From positions 23,746 to 87,745 of the forward strand of contig CADAQM010000012.1 of assembly GCA_902790135.1 (NCBI GenBank): a stretch of 64,000 nt of DNA, in the 5' to 3' direction. Position numbers and translations under genes: made by a program. A model generated the notes under the pieces. That model searched no databases and was not told the origin of the DNA. It worked only from the letters and a program-made list of their open reading frames with translations. The DNA comes from an uncultured Coriobacteriaceae bacterium (lineage in GTDB: Bacteria > Actinomycetota > Coriobacteriia > Coriobacteriales > Atopobiaceae). Shown piece after piece: positions 8,458 to 16,973 of this stretch. Each line of letters starts with the position of its first letter. The stretch's first letter is position 1.

Positions 8458-8925
8458 ATGAATGCAAAAAGCACCCTGGGCTTCATCCTCGGCAGCGTTG
8501 CCGGTGTCGCTGCTGGCGTAGCCGCCGGCCTGCTTCTCGCCCCGCGCTCTGGCGCCGAGAGCCGCGCCATGGCCGCCGATGCCGTTAACGACGCTTGGGA
8601 CTCCGCCGTCGACGCCTACGAGCGCGGCACCCGCGTGGTCAACGAGAAGGTCAGCTCCGTGCGCCCCAGCGTTGACGCCACCAGCGACGACCTGCGCGCC
8701 AAGGTCGACCTTGCCCGCGAGCGCATGGACCAGCTGCGTGACTCCCTCTCCGAGACCGTCGCCAACGCCTCTGGCCAGGTCCAGGACGTCGTGAGCGGCG
8801 TCACCGAGAAGGTCACCGAGGCCGCCGGCGTCGTCGAGGCCGCCGCCGAGACCGAGGCTGAGGGCGTCAAGGTCGAGGTCGTCGAGGAGACCGAGGCTGA
8901 GCCCGAGGCCGACGAGGCCGAGTAA
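8458..8925 (+). CDS. YtxH-domain protein
   Basis: A 155-residue small anchored protein. Residues 5-35 form a Gly/Ala-rich membrane segment ending LLAPRSGAESR, the classic YtxH signature. A long charged helical region follows, with apolipoprotein-like heptads and an acidic Glu/Val/Ala tail. YtxH proteins are associated with general stress and the envelope, but the molecular role is unknown. AGGAGG precedes ATG 8458. It is followed by the PRC-barrel gene, possibly a stress or envelope pair. Confidence 0.8.
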   Translation: MNAKSTLGFILGSVAGVAAGVAAGLLLAPRSGAESRAMAADAVNDAWDSAVDAYERGTRVVNEKVSSVRPSVDATSDDLRAKVDLARERMDQLRDSLSETVANASGQVQDVVSGVTEKVTEAAGVVEAAAETEAEGVKVEVVEETEAEPEADEAE

Positions 8926-8997
8926 CGCGCCTTTTGCATACGAGAACGGACGCGGGGCGTTGCCTGACGGTAGCGCCCCGTCCTTTTGGGAGGCTCC

Positions 8998-9720
8998 ATG
9001 CTCAAGATCAGCCAGTTGAAAGGCGTCGCAGTCTATGCGCCCAAGGGTGGACACGGCAAGTCCGCAGGCACCTACACGCGCTTGGGTAAGATTCACAACA
9101 CGGTGTTTGCCCCTGACGGCAAGCGCGTGGTGGGATTCTTTGTCGCGCGACCCGACATCGCGGGCATGGTCAAGCGAGAGGATGTCTTTGTGGCCCTCGA
9201 CTCCATCGCGCCATGCGACGGAGGCCTGCGCGTGACCAAGGGCGACGAGAGCTTTGACGCGGCGGCCCGCGCGCGTTTGGGCGTGAATTGGGACAAGTGC
9301 CTGATCTGGGCGGGCATGGATGCCAAGACCACCGAGGACAAGATCCTGGGCTTTGTCAATGACGCGGAGTTCAACGGCAAGACTGGCGAGGTCAGCTCGT
9401 TCTTTGTCGGCGACGGCGGCACGGCTCAGGCGCTTGTTGGATCGGTGGTGATTCCCGCCGGCATGCTGCGTGGCTACGAGAAGGGCTTCATGATCGTGGC
9501 GCCCGAGGCGGCGCACATGGAGCTCTCTGGTGGCGTGGCCGGCAAGGCAGGCGAGAGCTACGCCAGGGCCAAGTACGAGGGCAAGAAGGTTGCGGAAAAG
9601 GCGGGTAAGGCTGCCGGCGAGGCTGTCGACAAGGGCTCCAAGGCCCTGGGCAAGCAGCTCGGTCGCACCAAGGGCATGTTCTCCTCGTTTATGGACGAGT
9701 TCAAGAAAGCCAAAGAGTAG
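8998..9720 (+). CDS. PRC-barrel domain protein
   Basis: A 240-residue protein with two PRC-barrel-like halves: ISQLKGVAVY..GKIHNTVFAPDGKRVVGF at the N-terminus and KILGFVNDAEFNGKTGEV further on. A Lys/Ala-rich helical tail follows. PRC barrels mediate protein or RNA contacts; the role here is unknown. ATG 8998 follows GGGAGG (8986-8991). The next gene, mgtE, also starts with a PRC-barrel segment, which suggests a shared metal or membrane role. Confidence 0.75.
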   Translation: MLKISQLKGVAVYAPKGGHGKSAGTYTRLGKIHNTVFAPDGKRVVGFFVARPDIAGMVKREDVFVALDSIAPCDGGLRVTKGDESFDAAARARLGVNWDKCLIWAGMDAKTTEDKILGFVNDAEFNGKTGEVSSFFVGDGGTAQALVGSVVIPAGMLRGYEKGFMIVAPEAAHMELSGGVAGKAGESYARAKYEGKKVAEKAGKAAGEAVDKGSKALGKQLGRTKGMFSSFMDEFKKAKE

Positions 9721-9749
9721 CCTGCACATTCTCGTCCCAAAAAAACGTG

Positions 9750-9762
9750 TACAATAGCTCAT
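9750..9762 (+). promoter_or_regulatory. Candidate promoter of the metal-transport locus
   Basis: TACAAT at 9750-9755 is a good -10 element; I see no good -35. Transcription would begin near 9762, just at the first hairpin of the leader. Confidence 0.45.
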
Positions 9763-9929
9763 TGCGTGACCATTGGGGGTCACTAATCACCAGGAGAAGG
9801 GTCTTTGATGAAGCCTCGACCTCACAGTCGATGACCCCTCGGTGCCTCGTTGGCGGTGCCGTGGGGTAACCCATAGCCCGCGGGCGGCGCTCATGCGACG
9901 CCACCCGTCCGACCAACAGAGGAGTTCGC
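9763..9929 (+). promoter_or_regulatory. Structured 5' leader of mgtE with competing hairpins
   Basis: Three pairings can be drawn. (1) GTGACC (9766-9771) with GGTCAC (9778-9783). (2) GGGGTCA (9776-9782) with TGACCCC (9832-9838). (3) ACCCC (9834-9838) with GGGGT (9863-9867), extended by CGG/CCG and GCC/GGC inside. Pairing 2 excludes both 1 and 3. A small ORF with a strong ribosome site (9808-9834) ends exactly in the shared strand. I could not match it to the M-box or yybP-ykoY consensus. Ion-sensing attenuation is inferred. Confidence 0.6.
9808..9834 (+). CDS. Putative leader peptide MKPRPHSR
   Basis: An eight-codon ORF with an excellent ribosome site AGGAGAAGG (9792-9800) 7 nt before the ATG. 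The peptide has two prolines and three basic residues. Its stop TGA (9832-9834) forms the start of the strand that pairs either backward or forward in the mgtE leader, so ribosome position would decide the fold. This resembles the logic of the proline-containing MgtL leader of enterobacterial mgtA, but the sequence is unrelated. Translation is not proven. Confidence 0.55.
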   Translation: MKPRPHSR

Positions 9930-11754
9930 ATGATCTACCTATCCCAGCTGCTGGGTAACCCCGTCTATGACAGCGATGGCGAGCGTGTCGGCCGCGTCAG
10001 CGACCTGGGCATCGCCACCGGCGAAGTCTTTCCGCGCGTCACGGCGCTCGCGGTGGAGGGTCCCGGCCGCACGCCGCTCATGATCAGCTGGCGCAAGTAC
10101 GTCGACGACTTTGACGAGGATGAAGTCTCGCTCAAGGTGGTTGCCACCGACATCCGCTTCTCCTATCTCCAGCCCGACGAGGTGCTTATCGTGCGCGACC
10201 TGCTCAACAAGCAGATCGTGGACACTCGGGGTATGCGCGTGGTGCGCGTCAACGACCTCAAGCTCTCCGACACCAGCTCGGCGCAGCTACGTCTGCTGGG
10301 TGCCGAGGTGGGCTCGCGTGGCCTGCTGCGCTCCATCTCGCCGGCGCTCGAGACGGTGGTCTGCCGCGCCGCGCGTGCGCTGGGTCATCCCATCCAGGAG
10401 CGCATCATTGCCTGGAACTACATGGACCTGCTGGAGCGCGACCTGTCCAACGTCAAGCTCTCGGTGAGCCACAAGACGCTGGACGAGCTGCACCCCGCCG
10501 ACATCGCCGACATCATCGAGCGGTTGGACCCGCGCCTGCGCGGCCAGGTGTTTGCGCAGCTCGACGAGGAGATGGCGGCCGATGCCATGGCCGAGCTCGA
10601 CGACGACGAGCTGGCGGCCACGCTGGTCAGCGGCATGGAGGACGCCGCGGCGTCGCGCGTGCTCTCGGAGATGGACCCCGACGACGCGGCCGAGCTGGTC
10701 TCGGAGCTCGACTACGAGCGCGCCGAGAAGCTGCTCTCGCTGATGGGCGTCAACGATCGCGCGGCCATCAGCCAGCTGCTGGGCTACCGCGAGGATACTG
10801 CCGGCCGCATCATGACGCAGGAATTCGTGGCCATTGATGAGCGTGGTACCGTAGCCGACGCGGTGGCGGCGCTGAAAGCACTCGAGGAGGGCTTCGAGAG
10901 CGTGCGCTACGTGTACCTGGTGGACGAGGAGCGGCGCATCACTGGTGTGGTGACGCTGCTCGAGCTGCTTACCAGCGAGCCCGAGACGCCGCTTGCCACG
11001 CTTGCCACCAGCGAGCCGATCACGGCCAGCCCCGAGGACGACCAGCGAGGGCCGCCTGCTGGGCATCGTTACGGTCGACGACGCCCTGGAGGTCCTGCAG
11101 GAGGAGCACGAGGAGGACCTGCAGATTGCCGGCTCGGCCGCGGGCGTGAGCCCCGACGACCGTGGTGGCCTGCTCTCCCAGATGCTCACCAGCGAGATGT
11201 GGTGCTTCCTGTGGGCTGTGGGCATCGCGGCCTGCTCGCTGATGTCCGGCGCCCTTGTGGGCGACTACCTGACGGGCCTGGTCGCGTCGGTCGCCCTGCC
11301 GGTGGCGCTGCGCCTGGCCGATGGTATGGCCCGCTACGCCATCAACAGCTACCTGGAGTACGACGAGGAGGACGAGGACGCCCCCACGCTGCTGGGCTTC
11401 GCCCTCAAGGGCGTGGCCGTCTCGGTGGTGATCTCGGCCGTGGTGCTGCTGGTGATGACGGGTGTGACCAACGCGATCGACGCCTCGGTCGCATCGCACG
11501 CCTCTGCGGGGATGATCGAGCAGGAGGGTGCGATCGGCGAGCTCATGACCAGCCTGACGATGGGATTCAAGGCAGCCGCTGCGGCCGCCGTGCTCTCGTT
11601 CGTCACGGCACCGGCCTATCTGGTCACGCTGCGCCGTCGCGACAAGGCTGGTGCGGATACCAGCGGCGTTGCCCTTCGCATGGTCGCGCAGGGTGTTGCA
11701 CTGGTGGTATTCGTCGCTCTGGCAAGCCTCATGCTTGCCGGGTTGGTGGGCTAG
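9930..11754 (+). pseudogene. mgtE: MgtE-like Mg2+ transporter, frameshifted
   Basis: MgtE proteins are Mg2+ channels gated by cytosolic N and CBS domains. Here the ATG at 9930 (GAGGAG site) opens a PRC-barrel-like segment, an MgtE_N superhelix (ELHPADIADIIERLDP..), and a first CBS domain. Near 11040 the frame breaks: the second CBS domain loses about 20 residues between SPEDDQ and EGRLLGIVTVDD, and the rest runs in the +1 frame to 11754. That part has about five membrane segments but a divergent motif where canonical MgtE has GGNxGxQ. An internal deletion of about 60 nt (3n+2) or an assembly error explains this. The following transporter starts 1 nt after the stop. Confidence 0.75.
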
Positions 11755-11755
11755 C

Positions 11756-13024
11756 ATGGCCCGCCGCAAGAGCATGCGCGCGCAGGAGCGTCCCGAGCGC
11801 GTGAAGCTCGACCCTCGACGCGTGCTGGGAGCCATGGGCCCCGGCATGGTGGCGGCGCTTGCCGGTGCTGACGCCGGCGGCGTGGCTGCCTACTCGAACT
11901 CCGGCGCCCTCTATGGCTATGGCCTGCTGTGGACGGTGCCCATCATGTGCCTGCTGCTCATCGTGGCGCAGGAGACGGCGGCGCGCATGGGCTGCGTTAC
12001 CGGCAAGGGGTTTGCCTCGCTCATCCGCGAGCAGTACGGCGTGCGCCTGTCCGCCCTGGCCATGCTTGCGCTGCTGATCTCGAACGCGACGGTCACGCTG
12101 TCCGAGTTCGCCGGCATCGCGTCGGGCTTGGCGCTGTTCGGCGTGCCCACCTACGTGTCGGTGCCCGTCGCCGCGCTGGCCATCTGGATGCTTACCATGA
12201 GCGGCTCGTATCGGCGCATCGAGAAGGTGCTGCTGGCCATCAGCTGCGTGTTTGTGACCTATGTGGTGGCGGGGTTCATGGTTGGTCCCGACTGGGGCCA
12301 GGCCTTTCATGACACGCTCATCCCGCCGGTCTACGGCGAGCCCAGCTACCTCTCGCTCATCGTGGCCCTGGTGGGCACCACCATCGCCCCGTGGATGATG
12401 TTCTTGGCCCAGAGCAACGTGGTCGAGCGAGATGCTCGTGAGGACGACATCCCGTACCAGCGCATCGACACCGTGACCGGCTCGGTCGTGGCCAGCGCCA
12501 TCTCGTGGTTCATCATCCTGGTGACCGGTGCGGTGCTGTACCCGGCGGGCATCGTGGTCGAGGGTGCCGAGGACGCCGCCGCCGCGCTGGCGCCGCTGGT
12601 GGGCGACTACGCCCAGGCGCTCTTTGGTGCGGGCCTGATCGGTGCGTCGTTCCTGGCGGCCTGCGTGCTGCCGGGCATCACCTCCAGCGCCATCTGCGAG
12701 GCCTTTGGCTGGGAGCGTGGCGCCGACCGCAGCTGGCAGGAGGCACCGGTCTATCGCGGCATCATCACGGCGATCCTGGCCATCTCGGCGATCATCGTGC
12801 TGCTGCCCGACGCCAACCTGTTTGGCATCATGATGGCTGCGCAGGTGATCAACGGCGTGCTGCTGCCGGTGCTGCTGGTGTTCATGGTTGGTATCGCAAG
12901 CGACCGCCACGTGATGGGACGCTACGCCAACAGCCGCCTGTGGAACATCTTCACCTGGTTCACGATCGTGGCCGTCACGGTGCTGACCATCATCATGTTC
13001 ATCCTCCAGGCCCTCGGCTATTAG
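11756..13024 (+). CDS. NRAMP-related divalent metal (probably Mg2+) transporter
   Basis: A 422-residue membrane protein with about 11 hydrophobic helices. TM1 has DAGGVAAYSNSGAL in place of the Mn/Fe-type DPGN, and TM6 has IAPWMMFLAQSNVVERD in place of the (A/M)PHN core with its metal-binding Met/His neighbourhood. These substitutions resemble NRAMP-related magnesium transporters (NRMT), known from the related Eggerthella lenta, rather than MntH. The start ATG 11756 almost touches the mgtE stop, so the two are co-transcribed behind the structured leader. Being intact, it is the likely working transporter of the pair. Confidence 0.8.
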   Translation: MARRKSMRAQERPERVKLDPRRVLGAMGPGMVAALAGADAGGVAAYSNSGALYGYGLLWTVPIMCLLLIVAQETAARMGCVTGKGFASLIREQYGVRLSALAMLALLISNATVTLSEFAGIASGLALFGVPTYVSVPVAALAIWMLTMSGSYRRIEKVLLAISCVFVTYVVAGFMVGPDWGQAFHDTLIPPVYGEPSYLSLIVALVGTTIAPWMMFLAQSNVVERDAREDDIPYQRIDTVTGSVVASAISWFIILVTGAVLYPAGIVVEGAEDAAAALAPLVGDYAQALFGAGLIGASFLAACVLPGITSSAICEAFGWERGADRSWQEAPVYRGIITAILAISAIIVLLPDANLFGIMMAAQVINGVLLPVLLVFMVGIASDRHVMGRYANSRLWNIFTWFTIVAVTVLTIIMFILQALGY

Positions 13025-13052
13025 GGAAACAGGGGACAGGCACCTGTTTCCC
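13024..13052. repeat. REP-like palindrome R1
   Basis: GGGAAACAGG (13024-13033) and CCTGTTTCCC (13043-13052) flank GGACAGGCA. A near-identical element in reverse orientation is at 57729-57757 and a looser relative at 53651-53694. Elements of this type often accompany REP-associated transposases. Confidence 0.7.
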
Positions 13053-13093
13053 GGCCATGCGTCCACAGTTTATGCACGCCTATACGTGCGCAT

Positions 13094-13123
13094 TTGATGG
13101 CGTGGCGATACCTCTGCTATAGT
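13094..13123 (+). promoter_or_regulatory. Promoter of the SRP RNA
   Basis: TTGATG (13094-13099) and TATAGT (13118-13123), spacer 18. The SRP RNA begins 9 nt downstream. Confidence 0.65.
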
Positions 13124-13131
13124 TCTTCTTC

Positions 13132-13241
13132 GAGCGCGTTGGATGGGTTCGGGTGACGACATGTTCCGAACCTGGTCAGGGCCGGGAGGCAGCAGCCATA
13201 AGGAGCCTCTGACGGGCACCCGTTCCCATCCAGCGCGCTCG
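13132..13241 (+). ncRNA. ffs: Signal recognition particle RNA, small bacterial type
   Basis: The RNA core of SRP, which with Ffh targets nascent membrane proteins. The conserved domain IV is unmistakable: GGTCAGG, then GGGAGGCAGCAGCC, then ATAAGG. The ends pair over a long stem, GAGCGCG.TGGATGGG with CCCATCC.GCGCGCTC, giving about 110 nt. A well-placed promoter is upstream. There is no Alu domain, as in the short SRP RNA type. Ends are set by the closing stem. Confidence 0.93.
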
Positions 13242-13291
13242 ACTTATGTCTCGACATCGTGCCTATAGGTCAGCGACCGCTAAGGATCACC

Positions 13292-13942
13292 ATGGGTTTC
13301 GTTAACTTCATCATGGACCTGCTCCGTGACCCCCGCACGGCCATCGCCGGCTGGATTGCCGCAGGTCCCCTCGCCGCGTACGGCTTCGTCTTCCTGATCA
13401 TCTTCATCGAGACGGGCGTCGTCTTCTTCCCGTTCTTGCCAGGAGACTCACTGCTCTTTGCCTCGGGTTTCTTTGCCCAGGGTGGCGGCTTCAACATCAT
13501 CGCCCTGCTCGCCGTTGCGTGGGCGGCGGCCATTCTCGGCGACCAGTGCAACTTCTTCATCGGCCACTTCTTTGGGCAGCGCATCATCCGCTCCGGCAAG
13601 GTCAAGGCCATGACGCCCGAGCGCATCGAGAAGTCCGAGGAGTTCCTCGACAAGTGGGGCAACCTCGCCATCTTCCTTGGGCGCTTCTTCCCGTTCATCC
13701 GCACCTTCGTGCCCTTCCTGGCGGGCATGGGCGGCATGAAGTGGCACAACTTCTTTGCGTTCAACATTCTGGGCGGCATCACCTGGTCTACGCTGTTCAT
13801 CCTGCTGGGCTACTTCTTTGGCGGCATCCCCTTTGTGCAGGAGCACTTCGAGCTGCTCATCCTGGGCATCATCGGCGTCAGCGTGATTCCCACGGTGGTC
13901 GGTCTGGTGCGCGGTCACCTCAACAGGGGCAAGCAGGCGTAG
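13292..13942 (+). CDS. DedA family membrane protein
   Basis: A 216-residue polytopic protein of the DedA/SNARE-associated (VTT) superfamily, thought to flip lipid carriers such as undecaprenyl phosphate or phospholipids. Visible signatures: FIETGVVFFPFLPGDSLLF near the N-terminus, GDQCNFFIGHFFG, and FLGRFFPFIRTFVPFLAGMG with the conserved Gly/Arg/Pro residues. About four to five hydrophobic helices. ATG 13292 follows AAGGA; the in-frame extension from 13259 is not needed. It is monocistronic between ffs and dnaX and is closed by a terminator. Confidence 0.9.
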   Translation: MGFVNFIMDLLRDPRTAIAGWIAAGPLAAYGFVFLIIFIETGVVFFPFLPGDSLLFASGFFAQGGGFNIIALLAVAWAAAILGDQCNFFIGHFFGQRIIRSGKVKAMTPERIEKSEEFLDKWGNLAIFLGRFFPFIRTFVPFLAGMGGMKWHNFFAFNILGGITWSTLFILLGYFFGGIPFVQEHFELLILGIIGVSVIPTVVGLVRGHLNRGKQA

Positions 13943-13965
13943 GCACGGCGCAAATCTGGCAATGT

Positions 13966-14005
13966 GTGGCCGGGCAGACTCTCGAGGGTCTGCCCGGCCT
14001 CTTGT
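13966..14005 (+). terminator. Terminator after dedA
   Basis: GGCCGGGCAGAC (13968-13979) pairs perfectly with GTCTGCCCGGCC (13988-13999); the tail is only moderately T-rich. Confidence 0.7.
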
Positions 14006-14093
14006 GTAGGCTGACAACTCGCTACCGTCCATCACGCGCCTCCAGCCCTAGTGCCGTATACTGAAAGTTCACGTGAACGGCCCGGAGGCACTC

Positions 14094-16928
14094 ATGGAAT
14101 CGCTGTACACAAAATATCGCCCACAGACCTTTGCCGACGTCGTCGGCCAGACGCACGTGGTCACCACGCTCGAACGCGCCGTGATGGAGGGACGCACCAG
14201 TCACGCCTACCTCTTCTGCGGCCCGCGCGGCACCGGTAAGACCACAATGGCCCGTCTACTGGCCAAGGCCATGATGTGTGAGCAGGGCGCCGGGCATCTG
14301 CCCGACGGCACCTGCGAGCAGTGTCGCCTCATCGCGGCGGGCGAGCATCCCGACGTATACGAGCTGGATGCCGCGAGCCGTACTGGTGTGGACAACGTGC
14401 GCGAGGAGATCATCAGCCGCGTGAGCTTTGCCCCCATTCGGGCGCCGTACAAGATGTACATCATCGACGAGGTCCACATGCTGACCACGGCGGCATTCAA
14501 TGCGCTGCTCAAGACGCTCGAGGAGCCGCCGGCGCACGTGATCTTCGTCCTGTGCACGACCGATCCGCAAAAGATTCCCGAGACCATCCTCAGCCGTGTC
14601 CAGCGCTTTGACTTCCATCCCATCGGCAGCGCCGACATCCAGCAGCGACTCGCCTACATCTGCGAGCGCGAGGGGTTTGGGTACGACCCGGAGGCCCTCG
14701 ACCTGGTGGTGCGCCATGCGCGCGGCGGCATGCGCGACGCCATCTCCGAGCTGGAGCAGCTCTCCGTCTCCGGCGGCGGGCAGATCAGCGTCGACGTGGC
14801 CCGCGACGTGCTGGGCGAGGTCTCAGCCTCCACGCTCGAGCACATGAGCCTGGCCATGGCCAACCGCGACGTGCCCACACTCTTTGCACAGGTGGAGAGC
14901 CTCGTGGAGGTCGGTCGCGACCTGCTGCAGTTCACACGCGCGCTGGCTGGGCGCTTGCGCGACGTCTATGTCGTCGCGGCAATCGGCGCCGCCTCGGGGT
15001 CGGTACAGGCTTCCGACGACGAGCTGCCCGCCATTTCGCGCGAGGCCAAGGCCTTCGGGTCGGTGGACCGCGTGGCGCGCGCCCTGGAGCTGCTCTCGGA
15101 TGCATCTACGGAGATGCGCGTTGCTCCCAACCAGCGCCTGGTGCTTGAGGTGGCGCTGACCAAGATTGCCCGTCCGCAGACCGAGCTGACGCTCGAAGCG
15201 CTGGCCGACCGCGTCGCCACGCTGGAGCGTCAGGTGGTGGCCCTGTCGGAGCAGGCTGCGCGTAAGCCCGCTCCCGCTCCGACTGCCGCCTCGGCGCCCG
15301 TGGAACGGCAGGTCAACAGTGCTGCCGTTGCCGCGTCTGCGCCCGAGAGCGCCTGGCACGAGCGTGAGGAGGAGTCTGCGCCGCGCCCGCAGCGCGCCGC
15401 ACAGAAGCCGGTGGAGACGCCGCCGGCGCAGACGGTCGAGGTGGTCGCCCCCGAACGGAAGCCCGCCCCGCAGGTGGTGCAGCAGCCACGTCAGGCAGAG
15501 CAGGCGCCCGCGTCGCGTGCCGTGACGCAGCAGCAGACCGCCCATGCGGCTCAGGCGCAAGCGGCACCCGTGTCTCAGCCCAAGCCGGCATCGCAGTCTG
15601 CCCCCGCGGCCAAGCCAGCGGCCGCAGCCCCCGGGTACGACCAAGGGGAGCTCCAGCGTCGCTGGAAGCAGGTGGTGGACACCCTGCTCTCAAGCCATCC
15701 GCAACACGGATCGCTGCTCATGGCTTCGAACGCAGTCATGGATGACAGCTACAACCTGCTGGTGAGCCTGCCCAACGGCTCGGGTTTCGCGTGTCGCATG
15801 CTCGAGCGCGCGGACGTGCGGGCCAACCTCGATCCCGTGGTGAACGCAGTCTTTGGGGCGCGCAAGGTGCGCTTTGCCGAGGAGTCCGCTGCGGCGACCA
15901 TCAGCGCATCCATGACCAAGGAGCGGCAGAATACGGCAGCGCAGCCGAAGCCGCAGCGTGAGCCCGAGTCCAAACCGCAGACAGAACCCCAGTTCCAACC
16001 GCAGCGCCAGCCGGCAGCTCAGCAGCAACAGCCCGCGCAGAGGGTTCAGACCGCTCCTCAGCAGCGTCAGGCGTCGCCGCAGTTTACGTCCAGGCAGCAG
16101 CAGGCACAGCCTGCGGCTCCGGTTCAGACCACACCGCAGTGGCAGGCGCCCGCCCAGCAGCAAACGCCGGTGCAGCGACAGGCGCCGGTGCGCCAGCAGA
16201 TGCCCGCTCAGCAGCAGGCACCCGTACGTCGGCAGACACCCGCTCAGCAGCAGGTGCCCGCCCCCCAGCAGGCGTACCCCGCGCCATGGGAGCCACTGGA
16301 TGACGACGTGGTCCCCTATGACGACATGGACATGTCCCCCTACGAGGAGGAGTACGCCTTCGATCCATATGCGCAGGTAGCTGCTCCGCCCATAAGACAG
16401 CAATTTGCGCCGGCGCAGAACACTGCGTACGGGGCGCAGGCGCAGCCGGCATCCCAGTCCGCGTCCGAGCAGCAGCCCGCGACTGAGCCGCAACGCTACG
16501 TCGAGCCGGCGGTTCAGTCGGCGCCCGTGGCGGAGGTTCTTCCTGCACAGGAGCCCCAGATCGTGGCTCAGCCTACGTCCAAGCCCGAACCGGAGCCCGA
16601 ACCCGCGCAACTCGAGCCCGAACCTGAAGCTGCCCCCGAACCCGTCGCGCATACAGCCCCCGCGCCTGCCGTCGAGACCCCTGCGCCAAAGAAGACGGCC
16701 ACCAAGCGCGCCTCGCGGACCACGGGCGGGGTGCCCAACGACATCCTCAACATGATGACCGCCATCTTTGGCGAGGGCATCACCTATACTTCCGAGCCGT
16801 CGGAAGAAGAGCAGATCGATGTCATTGACGACGACGTGACGACTGGCGACGATTTTTCTGATGCCATATCCGACGGCGGCGAGTTCCTCGAGGAGCCCGT
16901 CGACGACGCGGACTACGACGAGGAATAG
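14094..16928 (+). CDS. dnaX: DNA polymerase III subunits gamma/tau
   Basis: The clamp-loader ATPase. At 944 residues it is much longer than E. coli tau (643). Residues 1-370 hold the AAA+ core: YRPQTFADVVGQ, P-loop GPRGTGKT, a Cys cluster (CEQGAG..C..C), IIDEVHML Walker B, and the SRVQRFDF sensor region with its SRC-like arginine. Residues about 385-855 are a long Pro/Gln/Ala linker, with an adenine-glycosylase-like order absent and a small folded block at about 515-600. The C-terminus is very acidic. ATG 14094 follows GGAGG. I see no slippery A-run that would make a short gamma form. It begins the dnaX-ybaB-recR operon. Confidence 0.93.
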   Translation: MESLYTKYRPQTFADVVGQTHVVTTLERAVMEGRTSHAYLFCGPRGTGKTTMARLLAKAMMCEQGAGHLPDGTCEQCRLIAAGEHPDVYELDAASRTGVDNVREEIISRVSFAPIRAPYKMYIIDEVHMLTTAAFNALLKTLEEPPAHVIFVLCTTDPQKIPETILSRVQRFDFHPIGSADIQQRLAYICEREGFGYDPEALDLVVRHARGGMRDAISELEQLSVSGGGQISVDVARDVLGEVSASTLEHMSLAMANRDVPTLFAQVESLVEVGRDLLQFTRALAGRLRDVYVVAAIGAASGSVQASDDELPAISREAKAFGSVDRVARALELLSDASTEMRVAPNQRLVLEVALTKIARPQTELTLEALADRVATLERQVVALSEQAARKPAPAPTAASAPVERQVNSAAVAASAPESAWHEREEESAPRPQRAAQKPVETPPAQTVEVVAPERKPAPQVVQQPRQAEQAPASRAVTQQQTAHAAQAQAAPVSQPKPASQSAPAAKPAAAAPGYDQGELQRRWKQVVDTLLSSHPQHGSLLMASNAVMDDSYNLLVSLPNGSGFACRMLERADVRANLDPVVNAVFGARKVRFAEESAAATISASMTKERQNTAAQPKPQREPESKPQTEPQFQPQRQPAAQQQQPAQRVQTAPQQRQASPQFTSRQQQAQPAAPVQTTPQWQAPAQQQTPVQRQAPVRQQMPAQQQAPVRRQTPAQQQVPAPQQAYPAPWEPLDDDVVPYDDMDMSPYEEEYAFDPYAQVAAPPIRQQFAPAQNTAYGAQAQPASQSASEQQPATEPQRYVEPAVQSAPVAEVLPAQEPQIVAQPTSKPEPEPEPAQLEPEPEAAPEPVAHTAPAPAVETPAPKKTATKRASRTTGGVPNDILNMMTAIFGEGITYTSEPSEEEQIDVIDDDVTTGDDFSDAISDGGEFLEEPVDDADYDEE

Positions 16929-16973
16929 CACACGATAACGACCACGCCGCGAGCGGCGAGGAGAGGAGCCATC

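Noticed and set aside
9763..9929. M-box or yybP-ykoY riboswitch
   Set aside because: I could not find the conserved core strings of either class; kept as an unclassified leader.
10993..11754. Independent membrane protein gene with its own start
   Set aside because: It continues the MgtE CBS2 and TM domains in a shifted frame, without a ribosome site; treated as part of the broken mgtE.
14094..16928. Programmed frameshift in dnaX giving gamma
   Set aside because: No A AAA AAG-like slippery run with a stimulator was found in the expected part.
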